Below, piece by piece: positions 27,809 through 42,460 of a DNA stretch of 64,000 bases. The stretch spans positions 558,001 through 622,000 of the forward strand of contig CAXARI010000079.1 in the NCBI GenBank assembly GCA_963971225.1, given 5' to 3'. Made by a program: the position numbers and the translations under genes. The DNA comes from Melieria omissa (taxonomy: Eukaryota > Arthropoda > Insecta > Diptera > Ulidiidae). The first letter of the stretch is position 1; every line of letters begins with the position of its first letter. The notes beneath the pieces are model-generated. The model worked only from the letters and a program-made list of their open reading frames with translations. It was not told the origin of the DNA and searched no databases.

Positions 27809-28989
27809 TTGTGGAACCTAAGTACGCACAATCACTTTAATAAAAATGGCGTCAAAATTAAGCCAGAGTGACAACCTTTCACCAATTTTGTAAATAAAAA
27901 AAATATCCCACCGGCAGCATGATCGAAATTATGGCTGTTTAATCTCGACCCGTTAACGGATTTTAAAAATATTATGCCTTATTATTTAGCTAGACTCGTA
28001 TGCTTTCTATAATGGTATCAATCATCCTTCTATACCCCAAGGTTCGAAAGCAAATCGTTTTGGAACGGTGACTTTGAAAAAATTGCTACTTGGGTTCAAC
28101 CACTAAAATGCTTGTCAACACCAAATGCATAAGTGCATATTAATAATTGACCCTTTAAAATTTAGCCAGAGTCTTATGCTTTTTATATTGGTCCCTAACT
28201 TTTCATTATCCTTCAGGAATAATGAGCATATCGATGCGCAAGGATAATATTGAAAAACTGCCTATTACAAAATACACACTCACCACTAAAGTGCTTATAG
28301 ATTCCAAACGGTATGGGTTACGTTAATAAAAAACCCCTTAAAATGTAGCTAGAGATTGCAGCTTTATCAAATTAAATCAATAATTTGATTACTGTTCGGC
28401 AATCATGAACAGATCGATGCGCAAGAGTGACATTAAATGGCTGCCTACTGCAAAATCGATAAAATGCTTGTAAAATATGATGCTTTTAGGTTTATAGAAA
28501 AAATAATAACCTTAAAACCTAGCTGGAGTTTTGAGCTTTCATAAATGGGGTCAATCTTCTCGCTATCTCAAATAATGCAGGAGAATTTCGTTGTGGAAAA
28601 GTGATATCGACCACATGATACATCTATATTAGGGGTGCCCAAAATATTCTTATGGAAAAGCAAAAACCAATACATGTAAAGTTGCCCAAAAATATGCAAA
28701 CAAATTATTTAATTAATTGAATTAGTTGAAAGCACATTGTGCATTTCGCTTGACCCTTAAAATTATAAGTGAAAAAAATATAATGTTCCCATTTGTCATT
28801 GCCGAAAGGCCAACCAATCGCCAAAACAAAAACTACAACAACAAAAGCATCTAATTTTTTTTCATACATAGAATTTCTTGAGGAAACAAAACAAAAATCC
28901 GCGCAGCCCCCACACGTGTTGCTTCGTTGCTGTCACAACAACGACTGATTGAAAGAATGCACCTCTGATCTATATAACCAATCAAATGC
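27809..28989 (+). repeat. S-type satellite unit 25 following the first 905-bp deletion unit
   Basis: Unit 25 shares TTTTTATATTGG, GATAATATTG and CCCTTTAAAATTTAGCC with unit 24, and ACAACCTTTC and AATCGTTTTGG with unit 27. Unit 25 is full length while unit 24 carries a 275-bp deletion, so they appear to be intact and deleted derivatives of one unit variant. Confidence 0.6.
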
Positions 28990-30168
28990 TTGTGGAACCT
29001 AAGTACGCACAATCACTTTAATCAAAATGTCGTCAAAATTAAGCCAGAGTGACCACCTTTCAATAATTTGGTAAATAAAAAATATCCCACCGGCAGCATG
29101 ATCGAAATTATGGCTGTTAAATCTCGACCCGTTAACGGATTTTAATAATATTATGGCTTATTATTTAGCTAGACTCGTATGCTTTCTATAATGGTATCAA
29201 TCATCCTTCTATACCCCAAGGTTCGAAAGCAAATCGATTTGGAACGGTGACTTTGAAAAAATTGCTACTTGGGTGCAACCACTAAAATGCTTGTCAACAC
29301 CAAATGCATAAGTGCATATTAATAATTGACCCCTTAAAATTTAGCCAGAGTCTCATGCTTTCTATATTGGTCCCTAACTTTTCATTATCCTTCAGGAATA
29401 ATGAGCATATCGATGCGCAAGGATAACATTGAAAAACTGCCTATTACAAAATACACACTCACCACTAAAGTGCTTATAGATTCCAAACGGTATGGGTTAC
29501 GTTAATAAAAAACCCCTTTAAATGTAGCTAGAGATTGCAGCTTTATCAAATTAAATCAATAATTTGATTACTATTAGGCAATCATGAACAGATCGATGCG
29601 CAAGAGTGACATTAAATGGCTGCCTACTGCAAAATCGATAAAATGCTTGTAAAATATGATGATTCTAGGTTTATAGAAAAAATAATAACCTTAAAACCTA
29701 GCTGGAGTTTTGAGCTTTCATAAATGTGGTCAATCTTCTCGCTATCTCAAATAATGCAGGAGAATTTCGTTGTGGAAAAGTGATATCGACCACATGATAC
29801 ATCTATATCAGGGGTGCCCAAAGTCTTCTTATGGAAAAGCAAAAACCAATACATTTAAAGTTGCCCAAAAAAATGCAAACAAATTATTTAATTAATTGAA
29901 TTAGTTGAAAGCACATTGTGCAATTCGCTTGACCCTTAAAATTATAAGTGAAAAAAATATAATGTTCCCATTTGTCATTGCCGAAAGGCCAACCAATCGC
30001 CAAAACAAAAACTACAACAACAAAAGCATCTAATTTTTTTTCATACATAGAATTTCTTGAGGAAACAAAACAAAAATCCGCGCAGCCCCCACACGTGTTG
30101 CTTCGTTGCTGTCACAACAACGACTGATTGAAAGAATGCACCTCTGATCTATATAACCAATCAAATGC

Positions 30169-31217
30169 TTGTGCAACCTAAGTACGCACAATCACTTTAA
30201 TCAAAATGGCGTCAAAATTAAGCCAGAGTGACAACCTTTCACCAATTTTTAAATAAAAAAAATATCCCACCGGCAGCATGATCGAAATTATGGCTGTTAA
30301 ATCTCGACCCGTTAACGGATTTTAAAAATATTATGCCTTATTATTTAGCTAGACTCGTATGTTTTCTATAATGGCATCAATCATCCTTCTATACCCCAAG
30401 GTTCGAAAGCAAATCGTTTTGGAACGGTGACTTTGAAAAAATTGCTACTTGGGTTCAACCACTAAAATGCTTGTCAACACCAAATGCATAAGTGCATATT
30501 AATAATTGACCCCTTAAAATTTAGCCAGAGTCTTATGCTTTTTATATTGGTCCCTAACTTTTCATTATCCCTCAGGAATAATGAGCATATCGATGCGCAA
30601 GGATAATATTGAAAAACTGCCTATTACAAAATACACACTCACCACTAAAGTGCTTATAGATTCCAAACGGTATGGGCTACGTTGATAAAAAACCCCTTAA
30701 AATGTTTATGTTTATTATTTATAGAAAAAATCATAACCTTAAAACCTAGCTGGAGTTTTGAGCTTTCATAAATGGGGTCAATCTTCTCGCTATCTCAAAT
30801 AATGCAGGAGAATTTCGTTGTGGAAAAGTGATATCGACCACATGATACATCTATATTAGGGGTGCCCAAAATATTCTTATGGAAAAGCAAAAACCAATAC
30901 ATGTAAAGTTGCCCAAAAAAAATGCAAACAAATTATTTAATTAATTGAATTAGTTGAAAGCACATTGTGCATTTCGCTTGACCCTTAAAATTATAAGTGA
31001 AAAAAATATAATGTTCCCATTTGTCATTGCCGAAAGGCCAACCAATCGCCAAAACAAAAACTACAACAACAAAAGCATCTAATTTTTTTTCATACATAGA
31101 ATTTCTTGAGGAAACAAAACAAAAATCCGCGCAGCCCCCACACGTGTTGCTTCGTTGCTGTCACAACAACGACTGATTGAAATAATGCACCTCTGATCTA
31201 TATAACCAATCAAATGC
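30169..31217 (+). repeat. Truncated satellite unit 27 (1049 bp)
   Basis: About 131 bp are missing near 30704-30730. CCTTAAAATGT is followed by TTATGTTTATTATTTATAG, which contains a few bases not found in either parent and resembles filler from repair. The rest of the unit is S type. Confidence 0.85.
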
Positions 31218-32343
31218 TTGTGCAACCTAAGTATGCACAATCACTTTAATCAAAATGGCGTCCAAATTAAGCCAGAGTGACCTCCTTTCAATAATTTATC
31301 CGTTAACGGATTTTAATAATATTATGCCTTATTATTTAGCTAGACTCGTATGCTTTCTATAATGGTATCAATCATCCTTCTATACCCCAAGGTTCGAAAG
31401 CAAATCGATTTGGAACGGTGACTTTGAAAAAATTGCTACTTGGGTGCAACCACTAAAATGCTTGTCAACACCAAATGCATAAGTGCATATTAATAAATTT
31501 AGCCAGAGTCTTATGCTTTCTATATTGGTCCCTACCTTTTCATTATCCGTCAGGAATAATGAGCATATCGATGCGCAAGGATAACATTGAAAAACTGCCT
31601 ATTACAAAATACACACTCACCACTAAAGTGCTTATAGATTCCAAACGGTATGGGTTACGTTAATAAAATACCCCTTAAAATGTAGCTAGAGATTGCAGCT
31701 TTATCAAATTAAATCAATAATTTGATTACTATTCCGCAATCATGAACAGATCGATGCGCAAAAGTGACATTAAATGGCTGCCTACTGCAAAATCGATAAA
31801 ATGCTTGTAAAATATGATGATTCTAGGTTTATAGAAAAAATAATAACCTTAAAACCTAGCTGGAGTTTTGAGCTTTCATAAATGGGGTCAATCTTCTCGC
31901 TATCTCAAATAATGCAGGAGAATTTCGTTGTGGAAAAGTGATATCGACCACATGATACATCTATATCAGGGGTGCCCAAAATCTTCTTATGGAAAAGCAA
32001 AAACCAATACATGTAAAGTTGCCCAAAAAAAATGCAAACAAATTATTTAATTAATTGAATTAGTTGAAAGCACATTGTGCATTTCGCTTGACCCTTAAAA
32101 TTATAAGTGAACAAAATATAATGTTCCCATTTGTCATTGCTGAAAGGCCAACCAATCGCCAACACAAAAAAGCATACACACAAAAACTACAACAACAAAA
32201 GCATCTAATTTTTTTTCATACATAGAATTTCTTGAGGCAACAAAACAAAAATCCGCGCAGCCCACACACGTGTTGCTTCGTTGCTGTCACAACAACGACT
32301 GATTGAAAGAATGCACCTCTGATCTATATAACCAATCAAATGC
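31218..32343 (+). repeat. Shortened satellite unit 28 (1126 bp)
   Basis: About 55 bp are lost near 31293-31300, where CAATAATTTA runs directly into TCCGTTAACGG. The unit also carries the 13-bp deletion before TTTAGCCAGAG seen in units 1 and 5. It therefore combines variants from both ends of the array. Confidence 0.85.
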
Positions 32344-33540
32344 TTGTGGAACCTAAGTACGCACAATCACCTTAATCAAAATGGCGTCAAAATTAAGCCA
32401 GACTGACCACCTTTCACCAATTTGGTAAATAAAAAAAATATCCCACCGGCAGCATGATCGAAATTATGGCTGTTCAATCTCGACCCGTTAACGGATTTTA
32501 ATAATATTATGCCTTATTATTTAGCTAGACTCGTATGCTTTCTATAATGGTATCAATCATCCTTCTATACCCCAAGGTTCGAAAGCAAATCGATTTGGAA
32601 CGGTGACTTTGAAAAAATTGCTACTTGGGTGCAACCACTAAAATGCTTGCCAACACCAAATGCATAAGTGCATATTAATAATTGACCCCTTAAAATTTAG
32701 CCAGAGTCTTATGCTTTCTATATTGGTCCCTACCTTTTCATTATCCTTCAGGAATAATGAGCATATCGATGCGCAAGGATAACATTGAAAAACTGCCTAT
32801 TACAAAATACACACTCACCACTAAAGTGCTTATAGATTCCAAACGGTATGGGTTACGTTAATAAAAACCCCTTAAAATGTAGCTAGAGATTGCAGCTTTA
32901 TCAAATTAAATCAATAATTTGATTGCTATTAGGCAATCATGAACAGATCGATGCGCAAAAGTGACATTAAATGGCTGCCTATTGCAAAATCGATAAAATG
33001 CTTGTAAAATATGATGATTCTAGGTATATAGAAAAAATAATAACCTTAAAACCTAGCTGGAGTTTTGAGCTTTCATAAATGGGGTCAATCTTCTCGCTAT
33101 CTCAGATAATGCAGGAGAATTTCGTTGTGGAAAAGTGATATCGACCACATGATACATCTATATCAGGGGTGCCCAAAATCTTCTTATGGAAAAGCAAAAA
33201 CCAATACATTTAAAGTTGCCCAAAAAAAATGCAAACAAATTATTTAATTAATTGAATTAGTTGAAAGCACATTGTGCATTTCGCTTGACCCTTAAAATTA
33301 TAAGTGAAAAAAATATAATGTTCCCAATTGTCATTGCTGAAAGGCCAACCAATCGCCAACACAAAAAAGCATACACACAAAAACTACAACAACAAAAGCA
33401 TCTAATTTTTTTTCATACATACAATTTCTTGAGGCAACAAAAGAAAAATCCGCGCAGCCCACACACGTGTTGCTTCGTTGCTGTCACAACAACGACTGAT
33501 TGAAAGAATGCACCTCTGATCTATATAACCAATCAAATGC

Positions 33541-34030
33541 TTGTGGAACCTAAGTACGCACAATCACTTTAATCAAAATGGCGTCAAAATTAAGCCAGAG
33601 TGACCACCTTTCACCAATTTGGTAAATAAAAAAAATATCCCACCGCCAGCATGATCGAAATTATGGCTGTTAAATCTCGACCCGTTAACGGATTTTAATA
33701 ATATTATGCCGAAAAAAAATGCAAACAAATTATTTAATTACTTGAATTAGTTGAAAGCACATTGTGCATTTCGCTTGACCCTTAAAATTATAAGTGAAAA
33801 AAATATAATGTTCCCATTTGTCATTGCTGAAAGGCCAACCAATCGCCAACACAAAAAAGCATACACACAAAAACTACAACAACAAAAGCATCTAATTTTT
33901 TTTCATACATACAATTTCTTGAGGCAACAAAACAAAAATCCGCGCAGCCCACACACGTGTTGCTTCGTTGCTGTCACAACAACGACTGATTGAAAGAATG
34001 CACCTCTGATCTATATAACCAATCAAATGC
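33541..34030 (+). repeat. Most truncated satellite unit 30 (490 bp)
   Basis: At about 33708-33722 the sequence jumps from ATATTATGCC to GAAAAAAAATGCAAAC, removing about 707 bp of the central unit. The bases GCC just before the A-run are shared by both parent positions, consistent with a short-homology deletion. The 3' part is an L type. Confidence 0.9.
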
Positions 34031-37000
34031 TTGTGGAACCTAAGTACGCACAATCACCTTAATCAAAATGGCGTCAAAATTAAGCCAGAGTGACCACCTT
34101 TCACCAATTTGGTAAATAAAAAAAATATCCCACCGCCAGCATGATCGAAATTATGGCTGTTCAATCCGACCCGTTAACGGATTTTAATAATATTATGCCT
34201 TATTATTTAGCTAGACTCGTATGCTTTCTATAATGGTATCAATCATCCTTCTATACCCCAATGTTCGAAAGCAAATCGATTTGGAACGGTGACTTTGAAA
34301 AAATTGCTACTTGGGTGCAACCACTAAAATGCTTGTCAACACCAAATGCATAAGTGCATATTAATAATTGACCCCTTAAAATTTAGCCAGAGTCTTATGC
34401 TTTCTATATTGGTCCCTACCTTTTCATTATCCTTCAGGAATAATGAGCATATCGATGCGCAAGGATAACATTGAAAAACTGCCTATTACAAAATACACAC
34501 TCACCACTAAAGTGCTTATAGATTCCAAACGGTATGGGTTACGTTAATAAAAAACCCCTTAAAATGTAGCTAGAGATTGCAGCTTTATCAAATTAAATCA
34601 ATAATTTGATTGCTATTAGGCAATCATGAACAGATCGATGCGCAAAAGTGACATTAAATGGCTGCCTATTGCAAAATCGATAAAATGCTTGTAAAATATG
34701 ATGATTCTAGGTATATAGAAAAAATAATAACCTTAAAACCTAGCTGGAGTTTTGAGCTTTCATAAATGGGGTCAATCTTCTCGCTATCTCAAATACTGCA
34801 GGAGAATTTCGTTGTGGCAAAGTGATATCGACCACATGATACATCTATATCAGGGGTGCCCAAAATATTCTTATGGAAAAGCAAAAACCAATACATGTAA
34901 AGTTGACCAAAAAAATGCAAACAAATTATTTAATTAATTGAATTAGTTGAAAGCACATTGTGCATTTCGCTTGACCCTTAAAATTATAAGTGAAAAAAAT
35001 ATAATGTTCCCATTTGTCATTGCCGAAAGGCCAACCAATCGCCAAAACAAAAACTACAACAACAAAAGCATCTAATTTTTTTTCATACATACAATTTCTT
35101 GAGGCAACAAAACAAAAATCCGCCCAGCCCCCACACGTGTTGCTTCGTTGCTGTCACAACAACGACTGATTGAAAGAATGCTCCTCTGATCTATATAATC
35201 AATCAAATGCTTGTGGAACCTCAGCACGCACAATCACTTTAATCAAAATGGCGTCAAATTAAGCCAGAGTGACCACCTTTCACCAATTTGGTAAATAAAA
35301 AACATATCCCCCCGGCAGCATGATCGAAATTATGGCTGTTAAATCTCGAGCCGTTAACGGATTTTAATAATATTATGTCTTATTATTTAGCTAGACTCGT
35401 ATGCTTTCTATAATGGTATCAATCATCCTTCTATACCCCAAGGTTCGAAAGCAAATCGATTTGGAACGGTGACTTTGAAAAACTTGCTACTTGGGTGCAA
35501 CCACTAAAATGCTTGTCAACACCAAATGCATAAGTGCATATAAATAATTGACCCCTTAAAATTTAGCCAGAGTCTTATGCTTTCTATATTGGTCCCTACC
35601 TTTTCATTATCCTTCAGGAATAATGAGCATATCGATGCGCAAGGATAACATTGAAGAACTGCCTATTACAAAATACACACTCACCACTAAAGTGCTTATA
35701 GATTCCAAACGGTATGGGTTACGTTAATAAACAACCCCTTAAAATGTAGCTAGAGATTGCAGCTTTATCAAATTAAATCAATAATTTGATTACTATAAGG
35801 CAATCATGAACAGATCGGTGCGCAAGAGTGACATTAAATGGCTGCCTACTGCAAAATCGATAAAATGCTTGTAAAATATGATGATTCTAGGTTTATAGAA
35901 AAAATAATAACCTTAAAACCTAGCTGGAGTTTTGAGCTTTCATAAATGGGGTCAATCTTCTCGCTATCTCAGATAATGCAGGAGAATTTCGTTGTGGAAA
36001 AGTGATATCGACCACATGATACATCTATATCAGGGGTGCCAAAAATTTTCTTATGGAAAAGCAAAAACCAATACATGTAAAGTTGACCAAAAAAATGCAA
36101 ACAAATTATTTAATTAATTGAATTAGTTGAAAGCACATTGTGCATTTCGCTTGACCCTTAAAATTATAAGTGAAAAAAATATAATGTTCCCATTTGTCAT
36201 TGCCGAAAGGCCAACCAATCGCCAACACAAAAAAGCATACACACAAAAACTACAACAACAAAAGCATCTAATTTTTTTTCATACATAGAATTTCTTGAGG
36301 CAACAAAACAAAAATCCGCGCAGCCCCCACACGTGTTGCTTCGTTGCTGTCACAACAACGACTGATTGAAAGAATGCACCTCTGATCTATATAATCAATC
36401 AAATGCTTGTGGAACCTAAGTACGCACAATCACTTTAATAAAAATGGCGTCAAAATTAAGCCAGAGTGACCACCTTTCACCAATTTGGTAAATAAAAAAA
36501 ATATCCCCCCGGCAGCATGATCGAAATTATGGCTGTTAAATCTCGACCCGTTAACGGATTTTAATAATATTATGCCTTATTATTTAGCTAGACTCGTATG
36601 CTTTCTATAATGGTATCAATCATCCTTCTATACCCCAAGTTTCGAAAGCAAATCGATTTGGAACGGTGACTTTGAAAAAATTGCTACTTGGGTGCAACCA
36701 CTAAAATGCTTGTCAACACCAAATGCATAAGTGCATATTAATAATTGACCCCTTAAAATTTAGCCAGAGTCTTATGCTTTCTATATTGGTCCCTACCTTT
36801 TCATTATCCGTCAGGAATAATGAGCATATCGATGCGCAAGGATAACATTGAAAAACTGCCTATTACAAAATACACACTCACCACTAAAGTGCTTATAGAT
36901 TCCAAACGGTATGGGTTACGTTAATAAAAAACCCCTTTAAATGTAGCTAGAGATTGCAGCTTTATCAAATTAAATCGATAATTTGATTACTATTAGGCAA

Positions 37001-40000
37001 TCATGAACAGATCGATGCGCAAGAGTGACATTAAATGGCTGCCTACTGCAAAATCGATAAAATGCTTGTAAAATATGATGATTCTAGGTTTATAGAAAAA
37101 ATAATAACCTTAAAACCTAGCTGGAGTTTTGAGCTTTCATAAATGGGGTCAATCTTCTCCCTATCTCAGATAATGCAGGAGAATTTCGTTGTGGAAAAGT
37201 GATATCGACCACATGATACATCTATATCAGGGGTGCCCAAAATCTTCTTATGGAAAAGCAAAAACCAATACATGTAAAGTTGCCCAAAAAAATGCAAACA
37301 AATTATTTAATTAATTGAATTAGTTGAAAGCACATTGTGCATTTCGCTTGACCCTTAAAATTATAAGTGAAAAAAATATTATGTTCCCATTTGTCATTGC
37401 CGAAAGGCCAACCAATCGCCAACACAAAAAAGCATACACACAAAAACTACAACAACAAAAGCATCTAATTTTTTTTCATACATAGAATTTCTTGAGGCAA
37501 CAAAACAAAAATCCGCGCAGCCCCCACACGTGTTGCTTCGTTGCTGTCACAACAACGACTGATTGAAAGAATGCACCTCTGATCTATATAACCAATCAAA
37601 TGCTTGTGGAACCTAAGTACGCACAATCACTTTAATCAAAATGGCGTCAAAATTAAGCCAGAGTGACCACCTTTCACCAATTTGGTAAATAAAAAAAATA
37701 TCCCACCGCCAGCATGATCGAAATTATGGCTGTTAAATCTCGACCCGTTAACGGATTTTAATAATATTATGCCTTATTATTTAGCTAGACTCGTATGCTT
37801 TCTATAATGGTATCAATCATCCTTCTATACCCCAAGGTTCGAAAGCAAATCGATTTGGAACGGTGACTTTGAAAAAATTGCTACTTGGGTGCAACCACTA
37901 AAATGCTTGTCAACACCAAATGCATAAGTGCATATTAATAATTGACCCCTTAAAATTTAGCCAGAGTCTTATGCTTTCTATATTGGTCCCTACCTTTTCA
38001 TTATCCTTCAGGAATAATGAGCATATCGATGCGCAAGGATAACATTGAAATACTGCCTATTACAAAATACACACTCACCACTAAAGTGCTTATAGATTCC
38101 AAACGGTATGGGTTACGTTAATAAAAAAACCCCTTAGAATGTAGCTAGAGATTGCAGCTTTATCAAATTAAATCAATAATTTGATTACTATTCCGCAATC
38201 ATGAACAGATCGATGCGCAAAAGTGACATTAAATGGCTGCCTACTGCAAAATCGATAAAATGCTTGTAAAATATGATGATTCTAGGTTTATAGAAAAAAT
38301 AATAACCTTAAAACCTAGCTGGAGTTTTGAGCTTTCATAAATGGGGTCAATCTTCTCGCTATCTCAAATAATGCAGGAGAATTTCGTTGTGGAAAAGTGA
38401 TATCGACCACATGATACATCTATATCAGGGGTGCCAAAAATCTTCTTATGGAAAAGCAAAAACCAATACATGTAAAGTTGCCCAAAAAATGCAAACAAAT
38501 TATTTAATTAATTGAATTAGTTGAAAGCACATTGTGCATTTCGCTTGACCCTTAAAATTATAAGTGAAAAAAATATAATGTTCCCATTTGTCATTGCCGA
38601 AAGGCCAACCAATAGCCAAAACAAAAACTACAACAACAAAAGCATCTAATTTTTTTTCATACATACAATTTCTTGAGGCAACAAAACAAAAATCCGCGCA
38701 GCCCCCACACGTGTTGCTTCGTTGCTGTCACAACAACGACTGATTGAAAGAATGCTCCTCTGATCTATATAATCAATCAAATGCTTGTGGAACCTAAGCA
38801 CGCACAATCACTTTAATCAAAATGGCGTCAAATTAAGCCAGAGTGACCACCTTTCACCAATTTGGTAAATAAAAAACATATCCCCCCGGCAGCATGATCG
38901 AAATTATGGCTGTTAAATCTCGACCCGTTAACTGATTTTAATAATATTATGCCTTATTATTTAGCTAGACTCGTATGCTTTCTATAATGGTATCAATCAT
39001 CCTTCTATACCCCAAGGTTCGAAAGCAAATCGATTTGGAACGGTGACTTTGAAAAAATTGCTACTATGGTGCAACCACTAAAATGCTTGTCAACACCAAA
39101 TGCATAAGTGCATATTAATAATTGACCCCTTAAAATTTAGCCAGAGTCTTATGCTTTCTATATTGGTCCCTACCTTTTCATTATCCTTCAGGAATAATGA
39201 GCATATCGATGCGCAAGGATAACATTGAAAAACTGCCTATTACAAAATACACACTCACCACTAAAGTGCTTATAGATTCCAAACGGTATGGGTTACGTTA
39301 ATAAAAAACCCCTTAAAATGTAGCTAGAGATTGCAGCTTTATCAAATTAAATCAATAATTTGATTACTATTCCGCAATCATGAACAGATCGATGCGCAAA
39401 GGTGACATTAAATGGCTGCCTACTGCAAAATCGATAAAATGCTTGCAAAATATGATGATTCTAGGTTTATAGAAAAAATAATAACCTTAAAACCTAGCTG
39501 GAGTTTTGAGCTTTCATAAATGGGGTCAATCTTCTCGCTATCTCAAATAATGAAGGAGAATTTCGTTGTGGCAAAGTGATATCGACCACATGATACATCT
39601 ATATCAGGGGTGCCAAAAATTTTCTTATGGAAAAGCAAAAACCAATACATGTAAAGTTGACCAAAAAAATGCAAACAAATTATTTAATTAATTGAATTAG
39701 TTGAAAGCACATTGTGCATTTCGCTTGACCCTTAAAATTATAAGTGAAAAAAATATAATGTTCCCATTTGTCATTGCCGAAAGACCAACCAATCGCCAAC
39801 ACAAAAAAGCATACACACAAAAACTACAACAACAAAAGCATCTAATTTTTTTTCATACATAAAATTTCTTGAGGCAACAAAACAAAAATCCGCGCAGCCC
39901 CCACACGTGTTGCTTCGTTGCTGTCACAACAACGACTGATTGAAAGAATGCACCTCTGATCTATATAATCAATCAAATGCTTGTGGAACCTAAGTACGCA

Positions 40001-40496
40001 CAATCACTTTAATCAAAATGGCGTCAAAATTAAGCCAGAGTGACCACCTTTCACCAATTTGGTAAATAAAAAAAATATCCCCCCGGCAGCATGATCGAAA
40101 TTATGGCTGTTAAATCTCGACCCGTTAACGGATTTTAATAATATTATGCCTTATTATTTAGCTAGACTCGTATGCTTTCTATAATGGTATCAATCATCCT
40201 TCTATACCCCAAGGTTCGAAAGCAAATCGATTTGGAACGGTGACTTTGAAAAAATTGCTACTTGGGTGCAACCACTAAAATGCTTGTCAACACCAAATGC
40301 ATAAGTGCATATTAATAATTGACCCCTTAAAATTTAGCCAGAGTCTTATGCTTTCTATATTGGTCCCTACCTTTTCATTATCCTTCAGGAATAATGAGCA
40401 TATCGATGCGCAAGGATAACATTGAAAAACTGCATATTACAAAATACACACTCACCACTAAAGTGCTTATAGATTCCAAACGGTGTGGGTTACGTT

Positions 40497-42460
40497 AATA
40501 AAAAATCCCTTAAAATGTAGCTAGAGATTGCAGCTTTATCAAATTAAATCAATAATTTGATTACTATTAGGCAATCATGAACAGATCGATGCGCAAGAGT
40601 GACATTAAATGGCTGCCTACTGCAAAATCGATAAAATGCTTGTAAAATATGATGATTCTAGGTTTATAGAAAAAATAATAACCTTAAAACCTAGCTGGAG
40701 TTTTGAGCTTTCATAAATGGGGTCAATCTTCTCGCTATCTCAAATAATGCAGGAGAATTTCGTTGTGGAAAAGTGATATCGACCACATGATACATCTATA
40801 TCAGGGGTGCCCAAAATCTTCTTATGGAAAAGCAAAAACCAATACATGTAAAGTTGCCCAAAAAAAATGCAAACAAATTATTTAATTAATTGAATTAGTT
40901 GAAGCACATTGTGCATTTCGCTTGACCCTTAAAATTATAAGTGAAAAAAATATAATGTTCCCATTTGTCATTGCCGAAAGGCCAACCAATCGCCAAAACA
41001 AAAACTACAACAACAAAAGCATCTAATTTTTTTTCATACATAGAATTTCTTGAGGAAACAAAACAAAAATCCGCGCAGCCCCCACACGTGTTGCTTGGTT
41101 GCTGTCACAACAACGACTGATTGAAAGAATGCACCTCTGATCTATATAACCAATCAAATGCTTGTGGAACCTAAGTACGCACAATCACTTTAATCAAAAT
41201 GTCGTCAAAATTAGGCCAGAGTGACCACCTTTCAATAATTTGGTAAATAAAAAAATATCCCACCGGCAGCATGATCGAAATTATGGCTGTTAAATCTCGA
41301 CCCGTTAACGGATTTTAATAATATTATACCTTATTATTTAGCTAGACTCGTATGCTTTCTATAATAGTATCAATCATCCATCTATACCCCAAGGTTCGAA
41401 AGCAAATCGATTTGGAACGGTGACTTTGAAAAAATTGCTACTTGGGTGCAACCACTAAAATGCTTGTCAACACCAAATGCATAAGTGCATATTAATAATT
41501 GACCCCTTAAAATTTAGCCAGAGTCTTATGCTTTCTATATTGGTCCCTAACTTTTCATTATCCTTCAGGAATAATGAGCATATCGATGCGCAAGGATAAC
41601 ATTGAGAAACTGCCTATTACAAAATACACACTCACCACTAAAGTGCTTATAGATTCCAAACGGTATGGGTTACGTTAATAAAAAATCCCTTAAAATGTAG
41701 CTAGAGATTGCAGCTTTATCAAATTAAATCAATAATTTGATTACTATTAGGCAATCATGAACAGATCGATGCGCAAGAGTGACATTAAATGGCTGCCTAC
41801 TGCAAAATCGATAAAATGCTTGTAAAATATGATGATTCTAGGTTTATAGAAAAAATAATAACCTTAAAACCTAGCTGGAGTTTTGAGCTTTCATAAATGG
41901 GGTCAATCTTCTCGCTATCTCAAATAATGCAGGAGAATTTCGTTGTGGAAAAGTGATATCGACCACATGATACATCTATATCAGGGGTGCCCAAAATCTT
42001 CTTATGGAAAAGCAAAAACCAATACATGTAAAGTTGCCCAAAAAAAATGCAAACAAATTATTTAATTAATTGAATTAGTTGAAGCACATTGTGCATTTCG
42101 CTTGACCCTTAAAATTATAAGTGAAAAAAATATAATGTTCCCATTTGTCATTGCCGAAAGGCCAACCAATCGCCAAAACAAAAACTACAACAACAAAAGC
42201 ATCTAATTTTTTTTCATACATAGAATTTCTTGAGGAAACAAAACAAAAATCCGCGCAGCCCCCACACGTGTTGCTTGGTTGCTGTCACAACAACGACTGA
42301 TTGAAAGAATGCACCTCTGATCTATATAACCAATCAAATGCTTGTGGAACCTAAGTACGCACAATCACTTTAATCAAAATGTCGTCAAAATTAGGCCAGA
42401 GTGACCACCTTTCAATAATTTGGTAAATAAAAAAATATCCCACCGGCAGCATGATCGAAA
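40497..42460 (+). repeat. Out-of-phase one-unit duplication (units 36-38)
   Basis: The region from roughly 40497 to 41280 recurs at roughly 41677 to 42460, an offset of 1180 bp. Shared private variants are AAAAATCCCTT, GTTGAAGCACATTG (one A lost), TTGCTTGGTTGC, AATGTCGTC, AATTAGGCCAG and TTTCAATAATTTGG. The start of unit 36 lacks these changes, so the duplicated segment runs across a unit boundary. Confidence 0.8.
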
